64,000 bases of DNA from Jiella pacifica (GCF_010500815.1 NZ_JAAAMG010000004.1:174186-238185), one strand, 5' to 3'; counted from the stretch's first letter, positions 26,475 to 35,644 are shown. Notes: generated by a model from the letters alone, not told the origin. Made by a program: numbers and translations.

Positions 26475-27692
26475 CTACCCCCGCCTGAACGGCGTGTGCT
26501 CGCCCAGCACCTCGACGACCCGCTCCACCTCGTCGCGCTCGGCTTCCAGATAGTCGCGGATGGCGCGGCGAAGGCCGGGATGGGCGATGTAATGGGCCGA
26601 ATGGGTCGTCACCGGCTCGTAGCCCCGGGCGATCTTGTGCTGCCCTTGCGCCCCGGCCTCGACGACGGCGAGCTTGTTCTCGATCGCGAAATCGATCGCC
26701 TGGTGATAGCAGAGCTCGAAATGCAGGAAGGGGTGGTCCTCGATGCAGCCCCAGTTGCGGCCGTAGAGGGCATCGGCGCCGATGAAGTTCAGCGCCCCGG
26801 CGATGTAGCGGCCCTCGCGCCTTGCCATGACGAGGAGGATGCGGTCGGCCATCCGCTCGCCGATCAGCGAGAAGAAGCGGCGGTTCAGATAGGGCCGGCC
26901 CCATTTGCGGCTGCCGGTATCCATGTAGAAGGCGAAGAAGGCGTCCCAGGCGGCTTCGGTCAGGTCTCGGCCGGTCAGCCATTCGACGGTGATGTCGTTC
27001 GCCAGCGCCTCGCGCCGCTCCTTCTTCAGCGCCTTGCGCTTGCGGGAGGCCAAGGTCTCGAGAAACTGGTCGTAGCCTTCATAGCCGCGATTGAAGAAAT
27101 GGAACTGCTGGTCGATGCGGTGCAGCCAGTCGGCATCCGACAGGGCCGCGACGTCGGCATCGCTGAGAAACGTCGCATGGACCGACGAGATGCCGGTCTG
27201 GGCGAGATAGGCCCGCGCGCCGGCGGCGAGCGCCGCGCGGTTCGCCCCGGCTTCCGGGCCGTTGCCGACCAGCAGCCGCGGCCCCGTCACCGGCGTGAAC
27301 GGCACCGACATCTGGAGCTTGGGATAATAGTCGCCGCCGGCTCGCTCGAAGGCGTCGGCCCAGCCGTGGTCGAAGACGTATTCGCCCTGGCTGTGGGATT
27401 TCAGATAGGCCGGCGCCACGCCAATCACCTCTCCGGCATCTCCTTCGAGAACGAGATGCTGGGGCAGCCAGCCCGCGCGCTCGCCGACGCAGCCGGCGTC
27501 TTCGAGCGACTTCAGGAAGGCGTGCGAGAGAAACGGATTGGCGGGAGCGGGTTTGCCCTCGCCGCCGGGCCCGTCAGTGCCAAGCGGACGGGTTTCGGCC
27601 AGCCGATCCCAAAGGGCCGGGTCGACCGCCGAGATCGTGTCGGCGACCCTGATGGTGACCGCCCGCTCGGGGGCTTCGCGCTGCTGCGTCAT
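26475..27692 (-). CDS. DUF482/FemAB-like GNAT N-acyltransferase
   Basis: 405 residues, soluble. Family features of the peptidogalycan-biosynthesis/DUF482 group: NPFLSHAFLKSLEDAGCVG near the N terminus, KSHSQGEYVFDHGWADAF and the C-terminal acyltransferase-like core (FYMDTGSRKWGRPYLNRRFF, GAQGQHKIARGYEP). The fold is a double GNAT like FemA/B. The substrate is unknown; transfer of an aminoacyl or acyl group is inferred from fold only. It lies 39 bases downstream of the glycerophosphodiesterase gene on the same strand and may be co-transcribed with it and ridA. Confidence 0.87.
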   Translation of the reverse strand: MTQQREAPERAVTIRVADTISAVDPALWDRLAETRPLGTDGPGGEGKPAPANPFLSHAFLKSLEDAGCVGERAGWLPQHLVLEGDAGEVIGVAPAYLKSHSQGEYVFDHGWADAFERAGGDYYPKLQMSVPFTPVTGPRLLVGNGPEAGANRAALAAGARAYLAQTGISSVHATFLSDADVAALSDADWLHRIDQQFHFFNRGYEGYDQFLETLASRKRKALKKERREALANDITVEWLTGRDLTEAAWDAFFAFYMDTGSRKWGRPYLNRRFFSLIGERMADRILLVMARREGRYIAGALNFIGADALYGRNWGCIEDHPFLHFELCYHQAIDFAIENKLAVVEAGAQGQHKIARGYEPVTTHSAHYIAHPGLRRAIRDYLEAERDEVERVVEVLGEHTPFRRG

Positions 27693-27731
27693 GGGCTGAG
27701 AAGTAGACCTTCGCGGCCGCAGCGCAAGGGA

Positions 27732-28469
27732 TCATTGCTGCGGCGCGAAGTCCTCGAAGGTGATCTGGTCGGCGTGCCGGCGACTGACGGCGTATTCGTG
27801 CTCGTTGCGCACCGTCCAGGAGATGACGGGCGCCCGGCATTCCTCCCGCACCCAGCCGACGAAGCCGTTTGGAAGGTCGTGGACGTCGTAGGAGGTGAAA
27901 TCGCAGCCGCGCTCGAAGATGGCGCGGTGGGTGGCGAGGACGCTTGCCCGCTTGCCGTCCGCCGTGAGGCCGATGGGCCGCCCGTCCGGCCGGTCGGCGA
28001 GCATCTGGTCGATCAACCATTCCTCGAAGGACATCAGCGCGAGGGGGCCGTGATAGGCGTCGACCAGCGGCTTCACCCGGCTGAAATAGTCCCGATCGCG
28101 GGCCTTGTCGTTGCCCTTCAGTTCGATCACCACCGGAACCTGGCCGGCGACGACGGCGAGAAACCGTTGCAGCGTCGGAATGGTCGCGGTCGAGCGGCCG
28201 AGGGTGAGGCCGGCGAGGTCGCCGTCCGACTGCGTGGCGATCGCGGCGTGGCGTCCGGTCATCCGGTTCAGCGTCGCGTCGTGGAAGACGTGCGGGGTGC
28301 CGTCGGCGGACATCTGGACGTCGCACTCGATGGCATAGCCCGCCGCGATCGCGGCGAGCGCGGCGGGAACGGAATTTTCCGGGATGGCACGGTTGCCGTC
28401 ATGCAGGCCGCGATGGGCGATGGGCCGTTCCACCAGCCAGCGGAACGGCCCGTCATAATTCGTCGTCAC
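27732..28469 (-). CDS. Glycerophosphodiester phosphodiesterase
   Basis: 245 residues from GTG 28469. GDPD TIM-barrel motifs: IAHRGLHDG with PENSVPAALAA (catalytic His-Arg and Glu), IECDVQMSADG with VFHDATLNRMTG (metal and catalytic His), and VVIELKGND. It hydrolyses glycerophosphodiesters to glycerol-3-phosphate and an alcohol. There is no signal peptide, so it is of the cytosolic UgpQ type. The GTG lies one base after the ridA stop. An ATG at 28511 would overlap ridA by 41 bases and lacks a ribosome site. Probably an operon ridA-GDPD-acetyltransferase. Confidence 0.9.
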   Translation of the reverse strand: MTTNYDGPFRWLVERPIAHRGLHDGNRAIPENSVPAALAAIAAGYAIECDVQMSADGTPHVFHDATLNRMTGRHAAIATQSDGDLAGLTLGRSTATIPTLQRFLAVVAGQVPVVIELKGNDKARDRDYFSRVKPLVDAYHGPLALMSFEEWLIDQMLADRPDGRPIGLTADGKRASVLATHRAIFERGCDFTSYDVHDLPNGFVGWVREECRAPVISWTVRNEHEYAVSRRHADQITFEDFAPQQ

Positions 28470-28470
28470 G

Positions 28471-28938
28471 TCAGAGCGTCTCGAACGTGGCTTCGACCTC
28501 GACGGCGGCATTCATCGGCAGGGCCGGCACGCCGACCGCGGAGCGGGCGTGGCGGCCCTTCTCGCCGAGGATCTCGACCAGAAAGTCCGAGGCGCCGTTG
28601 GCCACCTTGTGCTGCTCGGTGAAGGCCGGATCGCTGGACACGAAGACCGTGAGCTTCAACAGGCGGCCGATCTTCGATAGATCGCCGCCGAGCGCCGATT
28701 TGGCCTGGGCAAGGACGTTGATGGCGCAGAGCCGCGCCGCCTTCTGGCCCGTTTCGACGTCGACTTCGCTGCCGAGCTTTCCCGTCACGGCGAGGGCGCC
28801 GTTCTCCATCGGCAGCTGGCCGGACGTCTGGAGGACTTTGCCGTAGGTGACGGTCGGAACGTAGTTGGCGGCGGGTGCGGCGGCCTCGGGCAGGGTGACG
28901 CCGGCGGCCTGGAGGCGGCTTTCGATCGTATCGGCCAT
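28471..28938 (-). CDS. RidA/YjgF family protein
   Basis: 155 residues. The RidA fold is marked by VTYGKVLQTSGQLPM near residue 30 and the C-terminal ARSAVGVPALPMNAAVEVEA with the conserved Arg of the ligand pocket. The type found here, slightly longer than E. coli RidA, belongs to a subfamily common in alphaproteobacteria. RidA deaminates reactive enamine/imine intermediates; the activity of this subfamily is less certain. ATG 28938 has AAGGAAGAC just upstream. It is divergent from eipB and first in the operon with the glycerophosphodiesterase. Confidence 0.9.
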   Translation of the reverse strand: MADTIESRLQAAGVTLPEAAAPAANYVPTVTYGKVLQTSGQLPMENGALAVTGKLGSEVDVETGQKAARLCAINVLAQAKSALGGDLSKIGRLLKLTVFVSSDPAFTEQHKVANGASDFLVEILGEKGRHARSAVGVPALPMNAAVEVEATFETL

Positions 28939-29073
28939 GATGTTGTCTTCCTTTTCTGACGCGGATAGGACGAAGCGTCGCGTCGCCCGACGGGTCGGGC
29001 TGTCGCGGCGATCGGCAAGTTGCGCTGCAGCGTTCGGTAGCCGATCCTCACAGCGAGTGAAAGATTGAACTTG

Positions 29074-30168
29074 ATGACGGGACGCGGCTTGCCATCGCAT
29101 TTTCTCGCCGGGGCGCTGGCGGCGGCGATCGGTCTGGCTCTGCCGGGCGGTGCGGCTGAAGCCGCCGAGCCCGTCGCGCTCACCCCCCACCGGGCGTCCT
29201 ACGAGGTCGCTCTCGACCACGCGAGCGAGGACCTCCTCAGCGTCGATGGTCGCATCGCCGTGGCGCTGAGCGAGCCCAGCGACTGCACCGGCTACGCGAT
29301 CGACTACCGCTTCGTGGCGCGCTTCCTGAAGGATCAGGAAATCGTCGTCACCGACCAGCAGATCCGGCTGAAGGAAAGCCGCGACGGCAAGAGCTTCGCC
29401 TTCGATGCGCAGAGCTTCGTCGATTCCCTTCCGGAGATGACGACGAAGGGGACCGCCACCAGCACGGACGAGGCCACCGTCGTGACCTACAAGGAGCCGG
29501 TGCCCCGCGAGGTCGGGCTGGCGACCTCGACCTTCCCCGTCCATCACACCCGGCACGTCGTCGAAGCCGCGAAGGCGGGGGTGCCGATCTTCGAATCCCA
29601 TGTGTTCCAGGGCGATGCCGACGCCGAGAAGAACATGACGAGCACCGTCGTCGTCACCCCGCTTGGCGCAGAGGCGCTCGCCGGGGAGATCGCCGGCTAT
29701 GGCGCGGTGGCGGGGCGAAAGACCGATGCCGACGGGAGCGGCGGGGTCGAAAACGAGCGCGCTGGCGACGGGGCCGGCGATGCCGCGGCCGGGGAGGAGC
29801 CGGACGGGGCGGCCCCGGACGACGAGGCGGCGGAGGCGGGGAACGGCCCGGCTGCCACTGACGATGCGCCGCAAGCGGCCGAGACGCCCGCCGAGCCGGA
29901 GGCCGCAGGCAGCAATTCCACCGCCGCCGACCCGGCCACGATCGCTGAGCGGCTGGATGGGCTGAAGGCCTGGAAGATCAGCGAATCCTTCTACAATTCC
30001 GACAGCGACGAGGACGGCCTGCCGGTTTTCCAGACGAGCTACACGCTGTTCGAGAATGGCGTCACCGGCAACCAGATCCTGAAATATGACGGCTATACGC
30101 TGAAAGCGCGGCTTTCGAGCCTCGAACTCGAAACGGCGCCCGTCTGCTCCGGCCCGGCCGGCGAGTGA
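29074..30168 (+). CDS. eipB: EipB family (DUF1849) cell-envelope integrity protein with low-complexity insert
   Basis: 364 residues. Signal peptide (HFLAGALAAAIGLALPGGAAEAA), then the DUF1849 beta-spiral: LTPHRASYEVALDH, DCTGYAIDYRFVARFL, TYKEPVPREVGL. The two cysteines (SDCTG and PVCSG at the end) match the conserved disulfide of Brucella EipB, a periplasmic protein needed for envelope integrity. An Ala/Asp/Glu/Gly-rich insert of about 75 residues (about 214-289) interrupts the domain before LDGLKAWKISESFY, making the protein longer than the roughly 280 residues usual in the family. ATG 29074 is chosen over TTG 29065. It is divergent from ridA. Confidence 0.88.
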   Translation: MTGRGLPSHFLAGALAAAIGLALPGGAAEAAEPVALTPHRASYEVALDHASEDLLSVDGRIAVALSEPSDCTGYAIDYRFVARFLKDQEIVVTDQQIRLKESRDGKSFAFDAQSFVDSLPEMTTKGTATSTDEATVVTYKEPVPREVGLATSTFPVHHTRHVVEAAKAGVPIFESHVFQGDADAEKNMTSTVVVTPLGAEALAGEIAGYGAVAGRKTDADGSGGVENERAGDGAGDAAAGEEPDGAAPDDEAAEAGNGPAATDDAPQAAETPAEPEAAGSNSTAADPATIAERLDGLKAWKISESFYNSDSDEDGLPVFQTSYTLFENGVTGNQILKYDGYTLKARLSSLELETAPVCSGPAGE

Positions 30169-30321
30169 TGCCTGGTCTGCATCGGGTCGGCCCCGGCCGT
30201 CTCGGCGACCGGGTGGGCGGGCGAGAGATTCCGGGGCGTCTTGTCGGCCCGTTGAAAGCCAGGCGCTTCATTTCCATCTCCTGAACGCGGCGTCCTGAAG
30301 CATCTTTCCATCCGGCCTGAT

Positions 30322-30350
30322 TTGCCAAAGCCGGCGGTTTGCTGTATGGC
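30322..30350 (+). promoter_or_regulatory. Probable rpsB promoter
   Basis: TTGCCA (30322-30327) and TATGGC (30345-30350) are spaced by exactly 17 bases, 130 bases before the rpsB start. The rest of the 30169-30481 gap carries no gene. Transcription would start near 30357 and give a leader of about 125 bases. Confidence 0.55.
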
Positions 30351-30389
30351 GCCCCCCATTCCACACACGGAAACCGGGTTGGAACGGCT

Positions 30390-30445
30390 GGAACGAAAGT
30401 TCCCGTCCGCTCCCGCCCACCGGTGGCGACATCTGTCGCTTCTTT
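30390..30445 (+). promoter_or_regulatory. Structured rpsB leader (two hairpins)
   Basis: Two small hairpins lie in the presumed rpsB 5' leader: GGAAC-GAAA-GTTCC (30390-30403, a GNRA tetraloop) and GCGACA-TC-TGTCGC (30426-30439), the second followed by TTCTTTCC. The second resembles a weak attenuator. Ribosomal protein S2 autoregulates through its leader in some bacteria; this is a possibility here, not shown. Confidence 0.35.
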
Positions 30446-30481
30446 CCGTGGAGGCATAACCGGTCAAAGGAAGACACTCAC

Positions 30482-31312
30482 ATGGCTCTGCCAGATTATT
30501 CGATGCGCCAGCTCCTCGAGGCGGGCGTCCACTTCGGCCACCAGACCCATCGCTGGAACCCGAAGATGTCGCCCTATATCTTCGGCGCGCGCAACAACAT
30601 CCACATTCTCGATCTCGCCCAGACGGTGCCGCTCCTGCACCGGGCGCTGCTCGCGGTTTCCGACACCGTCGCCCGCGGCGGTCGCGTGCTGTTCGTCGGC
30701 ACCAAGCGCCAGGCCTCCGATCTTGTTGCCGACGCCGCCCAGCGCTCGGCCCAGTACTACGTCAACTCCCGCTGGCTCGGCGGCATGCTGACCAACTGGA
30801 AGACGATTTCGGCGTCGATCCAGCGGCTGCGCAAGCTCGACGAGATGCTCGCCGGCAGCGAGGCCCAGGCCTTCACCAAGAAGGAGCGCCTGACGCTGAC
30901 CCGCGAGCGCGACAAGCTCGACCGGGCCCTCGGCGGTATCCGCGACATGGGCGGCGTGCCGGACATGATCTTCGTCATCGACACCAACAAGGAGTCGATC
31001 GCGATCGAGGAAGCCAAGCGCCTGCACATCCCGATCGTCGCGGTGGTCGATTCGAACTGCGATCCGCTGCCGATCGACTATCCGATCCCGGGCAACGACG
31101 ACGCCGCCAGGGCCATCGCGCTCTATTGCGATCTGATCGCCCGCGCAGCCGTCGACGGCATCGCCCGCCAGCAGGGCGACATGGGCGTCGACATCGGCGA
31201 GATGGAAGAGGCGCCGATCGAGGAGCTGCCGGAAGAGGCGGTCGTCGGCGGGGCTTCGGCGAGTGAAGCGGCCGAACTCGCAGACAACGCCACGGGTCAG
31301 GCCGCAGGCTGA
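30482..31312 (+). CDS. rpsB: 30S ribosomal protein S2
   Basis: 276 residues. Begins [20 protein letters not shown] with the S2 signature [15 protein letters not shown] and the central [24 protein letters not shown] and [13 protein letters not shown] motifs. S2 is a late-assembling protein at the head-body junction of the small subunit and is needed for S1 binding. AGGAAG is placed 8-13 bases before ATG. The C-terminal 35 residues form an Ala/Glu-rich tail beyond the core. It is first gene of the rpsB-tsf pair. Confidence 0.98.
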   Translation: MALPDYSMRQLLEAGVHFGHQTHRWNPKMSPYIFGARNNIHILDLAQTVPLLHRALLAVSDTVARGGRVLFVGTKRQASDLVADAAQRSAQYYVNSRWLGGMLTNWKTISASIQRLRKLDEMLAGSEAQAFTKKERLTLTRERDKLDRALGGIRDMGGVPDMIFVIDTNKESIAIEEAKRLHIPIVAVVDSNCDPLPIDYPIPGNDDAARAIALYCDLIARAAVDGIARQQGDMGVDIGEMEEAPIEELPEEAVVGGASASEAAELADNATGQAAG

Positions 31313-31314
31313 TC

Positions 31315-31369
31315 CTCGGAGAGAGGCGATCGAGGCGGTCGAAGCATCGTCGCCTCGTTCTTCTCCGAG
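31315..31369 (+). other. Long imperfect hairpin between rpsB and tsf
   Basis: Outer arms CTCGGAGA (31315-31322) and TCTCCGAG (31362-31369) pair perfectly; inner arms AGGCGA and TCGCCT (31325-31329 and about 31350-31354) extend the stem. There is no T-tract, so it is not a classical terminator. It begins 2 bases after the rpsB stop and could be a processing or partial-attenuation site that sets the S2:EF-Ts ratio. Confidence 0.45.
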
Positions 31370-31451
31370 CGCGTAATCACTGCGTCACAATTCCAGCGCA
31401 CCCAGCTTTTTCAAAGCCGGGGCGCCAAATCATTTCCGAGGAAGGCTGAAG

Positions 31452-32378
31452 ATGGCAATTTCCGCTTCGATGGTGAAAGACCTGCGCGAGAAGACCGGCG
31501 CGGGGATGATGGACTGCAAGACCGCTCTCTCCGAGACCAATGGCGACATTGAAGCCGCGATCGACTGGCTGCGCAAGAAGGGCATCTCGAAGGCCGACAA
31601 GAAGTCCGGGCGCACGGCCGCCGAGGGCCTGATCGGCGTCGCAGCCGAGGGGACGAAGGCCGTCGTCGTCGAGGTCAATTCGGAGACCGACTTCGTCGCC
31701 CGCAACGAGGCGTTCCAGACGCTCGTCCGCAACATCGCGACCGTCGCGCTCTCGACCGACGGCAGCGTCGAGGCGGTTGCCGCCGCGACCTATCCGGGCG
31801 CCGAAAAGACCGTCCTCGATTCGGTCCGCGATGCCGTGGCCACCATCGGCGAGAACATGAGCCTGCGCCGGTCGGCGATGCTGTCGGTCTCGGACGGGGT
31901 GGTCGCGACCTACATCCACAATCAGGTCGCCGACGGTCTCGGCAAGCTGGGCGTGCTCGTCGCGATGGAATCGACCGGAGACAAGGAGAAGCTCGCCGCC
32001 TTCGGCCGGCAGGTCGCGATGCACGTCGCGGCGACCAACCCGCTGGCGCTTTCGGCCGAGGAGATCGATCCGGTCGTCGTCGAGCGCGAGAAGGCGATCT
32101 TCTCCGACCAGGCCCGCCAGTCCGGCAAGCCCGAGAACATCATCGAGAAGATGGTCGAGGGCCGGCTGCGCAAGTTCTATGAGGAAGTCGTGCTCCTCAA
32201 GCAGAACTTCGTCATCAATCCGGACCTCACCGTCGAGAAGGCGCTCGCCGAAGTGGAGAAGGACGTTGGTGCGCCGGTCAAGGTCGCGGCGTTCGTGCGC
32301 TTTGCCCTCGGCGAGGGCATCGAGCGTGAGACCAGCGACTTCGCTGCGGAAGTCGCAGCGGCCGCCGGCAAGAAATAG
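31452..32378 (+). CDS. tsf: Elongation factor Ts
   Basis: 308 residues. EF-Ts exchanges GDP for GTP on EF-Tu. Visible are the N-terminal UBA-like domain ([19 protein letters not shown]), the nucleotide-exchange motif [15 protein letters not shown] with the TDFV contact to EF-Tu, and the two core subdomains. A GAGGAAGG ribosome site precedes ATG 31452. It follows rpsB after a 139-base gap with a hairpin and is followed by a strong terminator-like stem. Confidence 0.98.
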   Translation: MAISASMVKDLREKTGAGMMDCKTALSETNGDIEAAIDWLRKKGISKADKKSGRTAAEGLIGVAAEGTKAVVVEVNSETDFVARNEAFQTLVRNIATVALSTDGSVEAVAAATYPGAEKTVLDSVRDAVATIGENMSLRRSAMLSVSDGVVATYIHNQVADGLGKLGVLVAMESTGDKEKLAAFGRQVAMHVAATNPLALSAEEIDPVVVEREKAIFSDQARQSGKPENIIEKMVEGRLRKFYEEVVLLKQNFVINPDLTVEKALAEVEKDVGAPVKVAAFVRFALGEGIERETSDFAAEVAAAAGKK

Positions 32379-32461
32379 GCTCTGCCCCGGCGCGCAACGC
32401 CGGGTCGGCCGATCTTCGCCGCCGCGAGCTACGGACTTTGCGTCGTGCGGAACGACTCGGG

Positions 32462-32495
32462 CGGGCGCTCGCTTCACAAGCGGGCGCCCGTATTG
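32462..32495 (+). terminator. Terminator after tsf
   Basis: A 13-bp stem (CGGGCGCTCGCTT/AAGCGGGCGCCCG, one G-T pair) with a three-base loop at 32462-32490, followed by a weak TATTGTAT tail. It lies 84 bases after the tsf stop and separates rpsB-tsf from pyrH. Confidence 0.65.
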
Positions 32496-32526
32496 TATCG
32501 GCAGGCAGAAGTGCGGCGGCGAAGCG

Positions 32527-32585
32527 CCTCTGCCACAACGGCCCTTCGGGCATGGCGCGCAGGCGCGCCGACCGAGGGGCAGAGG
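32527..32585 (+). ncRNA. Candidate three-way-junction leader RNA of pyrH
   Basis: A closing stem CCTCTGCC (32527-32534) / GGCAGAGG (32578-32585) encloses two further hairpins: GCCC-TTC-GGGC (32541-32551) and GGCGCG...CGCGCC (32554-32569). The three helices fit a compact junction 58 bases before the pyrH start and after the tsf terminator. No known Rfam family comes to mind. It may be a cis-regulatory leader or a coincidence of GC-rich sequence. Confidence 0.35.
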
Positions 32586-32642
32586 ACAGGGACGTTCCGA
32601 CGCTTGGCGATGCGGGGCGTCCGGCCAGGAACGGGATACTCG

Positions 32643-33362
32643 ATGACCTCAGAAATCCGCTATCACCGCGTCTTGCTGAAGGTCTCGGGTGAAGCGCTCA
32701 TGGGCGAACAGGGCTTCGGCATCGACGTCGCCGTGGTCGACCGGATCGCCTCGGACATCGCCGAGGCGCGGGCGCTCGGCGTCGACATCTCCGTGGTGAT
32801 CGGCGGCGGCAACATCTTCCGCGGCGTCGCCGTCGCCTCCAAGGGCGGCGACCGCGTGACCGGCGACCACATGGGCATGCTCGGCACGGTCATCAACGCG
32901 CTCGCCTTGCGCACCTCGCTCACCAAGATGGGCGTCGACGCCATCGTTTTGTCGGCCATCGCCATGCCGGAGATCTGCGAGAACTTCACCCAGCGCGCCG
33001 CGCTCGCCCATCAGTCGGCCGGCCGCGTCGTGATCTTCGCGGGCGGCACCGGCAATCCGTTCTTCACCACCGATTCGGCCGGCGCCCTGCGCGCCGCCGA
33101 AATGGGCGCCGCGGCGCTGTTCAAGGGCACGCAGGTCGACGGCATCTATTCCGCCGATCCGAAGAAGGTGCCGGACGCCGAGCGCTACGAGCGGTTGACC
33201 CATTCGCAGGTCATCGATCGCGGGCTCCAGGTCATGGACATCGCCGCCGTTGCGCTCACCCGCGAAAACCACATTCCGATCGTCGTCTTCTCGATCCACG
33301 AGAAGGGTGAATTTGCCAGAATTCTCGCGGGCTCCGGCCGCGCGACGATCGTGTCGGACTGA
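32643..33362 (+). CDS. pyrH: Uridylate kinase (UMP kinase)
   Basis: 239 residues of the amino-acid-kinase fold. Phosphorylates UMP to UDP with ATP; hexameric, activated by GTP and inhibited by UTP. Motifs: [40 protein letters not shown], and [16 protein letters not shown] 32643 ([10 protein letters not shown]) is the homologous start; the frame is open from 32445 through the leader but that extension is not coding-like. It is followed by frr after 45 bases, and they are probably co-transcribed. Confidence 0.97.
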   Translation: MTSEIRYHRVLLKVSGEALMGEQGFGIDVAVVDRIASDIAEARALGVDISVVIGGGNIFRGVAVASKGGDRVTGDHMGMLGTVINALALRTSLTKMGVDAIVLSAIAMPEICENFTQRAALAHQSAGRVVIFAGGTGNPFFTTDSAGALRAAEMGAAALFKGTQVDGIYSADPKKVPDAERYERLTHSQVIDRGLQVMDIAAVALTRENHIPIVVFSIHEKGEFARILAGSGRATIVSD

Positions 33363-33407
33363 AGGCTCTCCGCCCGACCCGCCAGCATCTCACGAGAGGA
33401 AACGACC

Positions 33408-33965
33408 ATGGCCGAACTGGATCTCAACGAACTGAAGCGCCGCATGGAAGGCGCGATCACCAGCCTGAAGAGCGATCTGGCGGCCCTCAGGACCGGTCGC
33501 GCCTCCGCCAATCTCCTCGACCCGATCACCGTCGAGGCCTACGGAACGCAGATGCCGCTCAACCAGGTCGCGAACGTTTCCGTGCCCGAGCCGCGCATGG
33601 TCGCGGTGTCGGTCTGGGACAAGCAGATGGTGGGCAAGGTCGAGCGGGCGATTCGCGAATCCCATCTCGGCCTCAATCCGATCACCGACGGTACCACCCT
33701 GCGCATTCCGCTGCCCGAGCTCAACGAGGAGCGGCGCAAGGAACTCGTCAAGGTCGCCCATCAATATGCCGAAGCCGCCCGGGTTGCCGCGCGCCACGTG
33801 CGCCGCGACGGCATGGACAGCCTGAAGAAGAGCGAAAAGGCCGGCGACATCGGCCAGGACGACAGCCGGCAGCAGTCGGAAAGGGTCCAGAAGATGACCG
33901 ACGATACCATTGCCGAAATCGACAATTTGCTTTCCGGCAAGGAAGCCGAAATCATGCAGGTATAA
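33408..33965 (+). CDS. frr: Ribosome recycling factor
   Basis: 185 residues. RRF splits post-termination ribosomes together with EF-G. Three-helix-bundle domain sequences [23 protein letters not shown] (N-terminal helix, in two parts), [15 protein letters not shown] (domain II) and the C-terminal helix [18 protein letters not shown] are conserved. A GAGAGGAAACG ribosome site precedes ATG 33408. The gene sits between pyrH and uppS, the usual order. Confidence 0.98.
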   Translation: MAELDLNELKRRMEGAITSLKSDLAALRTGRASANLLDPITVEAYGTQMPLNQVANVSVPEPRMVAVSVWDKQMVGKVERAIRESHLGLNPITDGTTLRIPLPELNEERRKELVKVAHQYAEAARVAARHVRRDGMDSLKKSEKAGDIGQDDSRQQSERVQKMTDDTIAEIDNLLSGKEAEIMQV

Positions 33966-34021
33966 GATCGTCCGATCGCCGGCGCGTCGCGCCGGCAGAC
34001 GAATCGCAGGAGAGGGCGAGG

Positions 34022-34741
34022 ATGGTGCGGCATCCCCGACATGTGGCCATCATCATGGATGGCAACGGGCGCTGGGCACGGGCACGTGGCCTGCCGCGCA
34101 GCATGGGCCACCGCCGCGGGGTGGAGGCCGTGCGTTCGGCCGTCCGCGCCGCCGGTGAACTCGGCATCGACTATCTTACGCTGTTCGCCTTCTCCTCGGA
34201 GAACTGGCGCCGCCCGAAGGACGAGGTCGACGAACTGTTGGGGCTGCTCAAGCACTTCATTCGCCGGGACCTCGCCGATCTCCACAAGGAGAACGTCAGG
34301 GTCCGGGTGATCGGGGCACGCGATGACCTGACGCCGGACATCCGGGGGCTCCTGGAGGAGGCGGAAAACCTCACCAAGGACAACGACCGCCAGACCCTGG
34401 TGATCGCCTTCAACTACGGCGCCCGCGACGAGGTCGCCCGGGCGGTCCGGCGGATCGCCGAGAAATTCGCCGCCGGCGAAGTCACCCTCGAGGCGCTCAC
34501 GGCCGACTATCTCGGCGAACACATGGACACGGCCGGCATTCCCGATCCCGATCTCATCATCCGCACCAGCGGCGAGTTGAGGCTGTCGAATTTCCTGTTG
34601 TGGCAGGCCGCCTACTCCGAATTCGTCTTCCTGCCCTGCCTGTGGCCCGATTTCGACCGTCAGGCCTTCGAAGGCGCCCTTGCCGAATATGCCAGCCGCG
34701 ACCGCCGCTTCGGAGGTTTGTCGCGGGAAATCGCTTCCTGA
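34022..34741 (+). CDS. uppS: Undecaprenyl diphosphate synthase (cis-prenyltransferase)
   Basis: 239 residues. Adds eight isopentenyl units in cis to farnesyl diphosphate, giving the C55 lipid carrier for peptidoglycan and O-antigen; cytoplasmic, membrane-associated. Conserved: [20 protein letters not shown] with the catalytic Asp, [24 protein letters not shown], and [19 protein letters not shown]. The ribosome site is AGGAGAGGG. The gene is 56 bases from frr and 4 bases from cdsA. Its precursors come from the MEP pathway, whose dxr gene is missing from its usual place two genes downstream. Confidence 0.97.
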   Translation: MVRHPRHVAIIMDGNGRWARARGLPRSMGHRRGVEAVRSAVRAAGELGIDYLTLFAFSSENWRRPKDEVDELLGLLKHFIRRDLADLHKENVRVRVIGARDDLTPDIRGLLEEAENLTKDNDRQTLVIAFNYGARDEVARAVRRIAEKFAAGEVTLEALTADYLGEHMDTAGIPDPDLIIRTSGELRLSNFLLWQAAYSEFVFLPCLWPDFDRQAFEGALAEYASRDRRFGGLSREIAS

Positions 34742-34745
34742 TCGG

Positions 34746-35597
34746 ATGGGGCTCGGCGTCAGACGGTTCTTCACCGAGGGAAGCTGGAGCGATCTCAGAT
34801 CGCGGCTGATCTCCGCTCTGGTGCTCGGCATCCTCGTCTGCCTGCTCGTCTTTGCCGGCGGCTGGGGGTTTCGCCTGCTCTGCTGCGCCACCGGCTTCAT
34901 CGTCTTCGACGAGTGGTCGCGGATCACACGGGCCGGGCGGCTGCGGCCGCATTTCACCTTCGGCCGGCGCGTCTTCTATTTCTCGCTCGTCGCCTTCGCC
35001 TTCGGTTTCGAGCTCGCCGCCATCGTGATCTTCCTGGCGGGCACCGGATTCCTCGCCTTTATCGATCGCCACGAGCGCAAGGCAGACTGGCTCGTCGGCG
35101 GGCTCTTTTATGCTGCTGCGGCGACGTTTCCAGCGGGTCTGCTGCGCGGCGACGACCTGCCCGGCCTCTTGACGATCGGCTTTCTGGTGACCGTCGTCTG
35201 GTCCACCGACATCTTCGCCTACTTCGCCGGCCGCTCGATCGGCGGGCCGAAGCTGATGCCGCGGGTCTCGCCGAAGAAGACCCTGTCGGGCGCTCTCGGG
35301 GGGCTCGCCGCGGCGATCGTTTTCGGCGCGCTCTTCGCCTATGCTGCAACCGGGAAGGTGCTGGCGCTGGTGATCGTGCTGGCAGCGGTTCTTTCGATTG
35401 CCGGGCAGGCCGGCGATCTCTACGAATCGTGGATCAAGCGGCGGTTCGGGGTGAAGGATTCGGGCCGCCTCATCCCTGGTCACGGCGGGCTGATGGATCG
35501 CATCGACGCTTTGGTCGTCGCGACCACGGTCGCCTGGCTGGTCGGCATGGCGATCGCCGGCTTCGAGCGTCCCGCCGCGGGGCTTTTCCCGGTATGA
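34746..35597 (+). CDS. cdsA: Phosphatidate cytidylyltransferase (CDP-diglyceride synthase)
   Basis: 283 residues with about seven membrane helices. Converts phosphatidate and CTP to CDP-diacylglycerol, precursor of all phospholipids. The CdsA signature is near the C terminus: ESWIKRRFGVKDSG followed by LIPGHGGLMDRID, with Asp/Lys metal-binding residues. ATG 34746 (MGLGVRRFFTEG) starts 4 bases after the uppS stop; the frame is open from 34680 inside uppS, so the start rests on context. No dxr follows; the next gene is rseP after 124 bases. Confidence 0.95.
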   Translation: MGLGVRRFFTEGSWSDLRSRLISALVLGILVCLLVFAGGWGFRLLCCATGFIVFDEWSRITRAGRLRPHFTFGRRVFYFSLVAFAFGFELAAIVIFLAGTGFLAFIDRHERKADWLVGGLFYAAAATFPAGLLRGDDLPGLLTIGFLVTVVWSTDIFAYFAGRSIGGPKLMPRVSPKKTLSGALGGLAAAIVFGALFAYAATGKVLALVIVLAAVLSIAGQAGDLYESWIKRRFGVKDSGRLIPGHGGLMDRIDALVVATTVAWLVGMAIAGFERPAAGLFPV

Positions 35598-35644
35598 CGG
35601 CTGAATTCGGCCGGTGTAGACGGGACACGCCGCTGCGTGCCGTG

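Noticed and set aside
26463-28622. 719-codon plus-strand frame over the acetyltransferase and phosphodiesterase genes
   Set aside because: Antisense shadow of two well-recognised genes; no domain.
32445-32642. Upstream extension of the pyrH frame
   Set aside because: It would translate a terminator stem and a structured leader; PyrH homologues start at [10 protein letters not shown].
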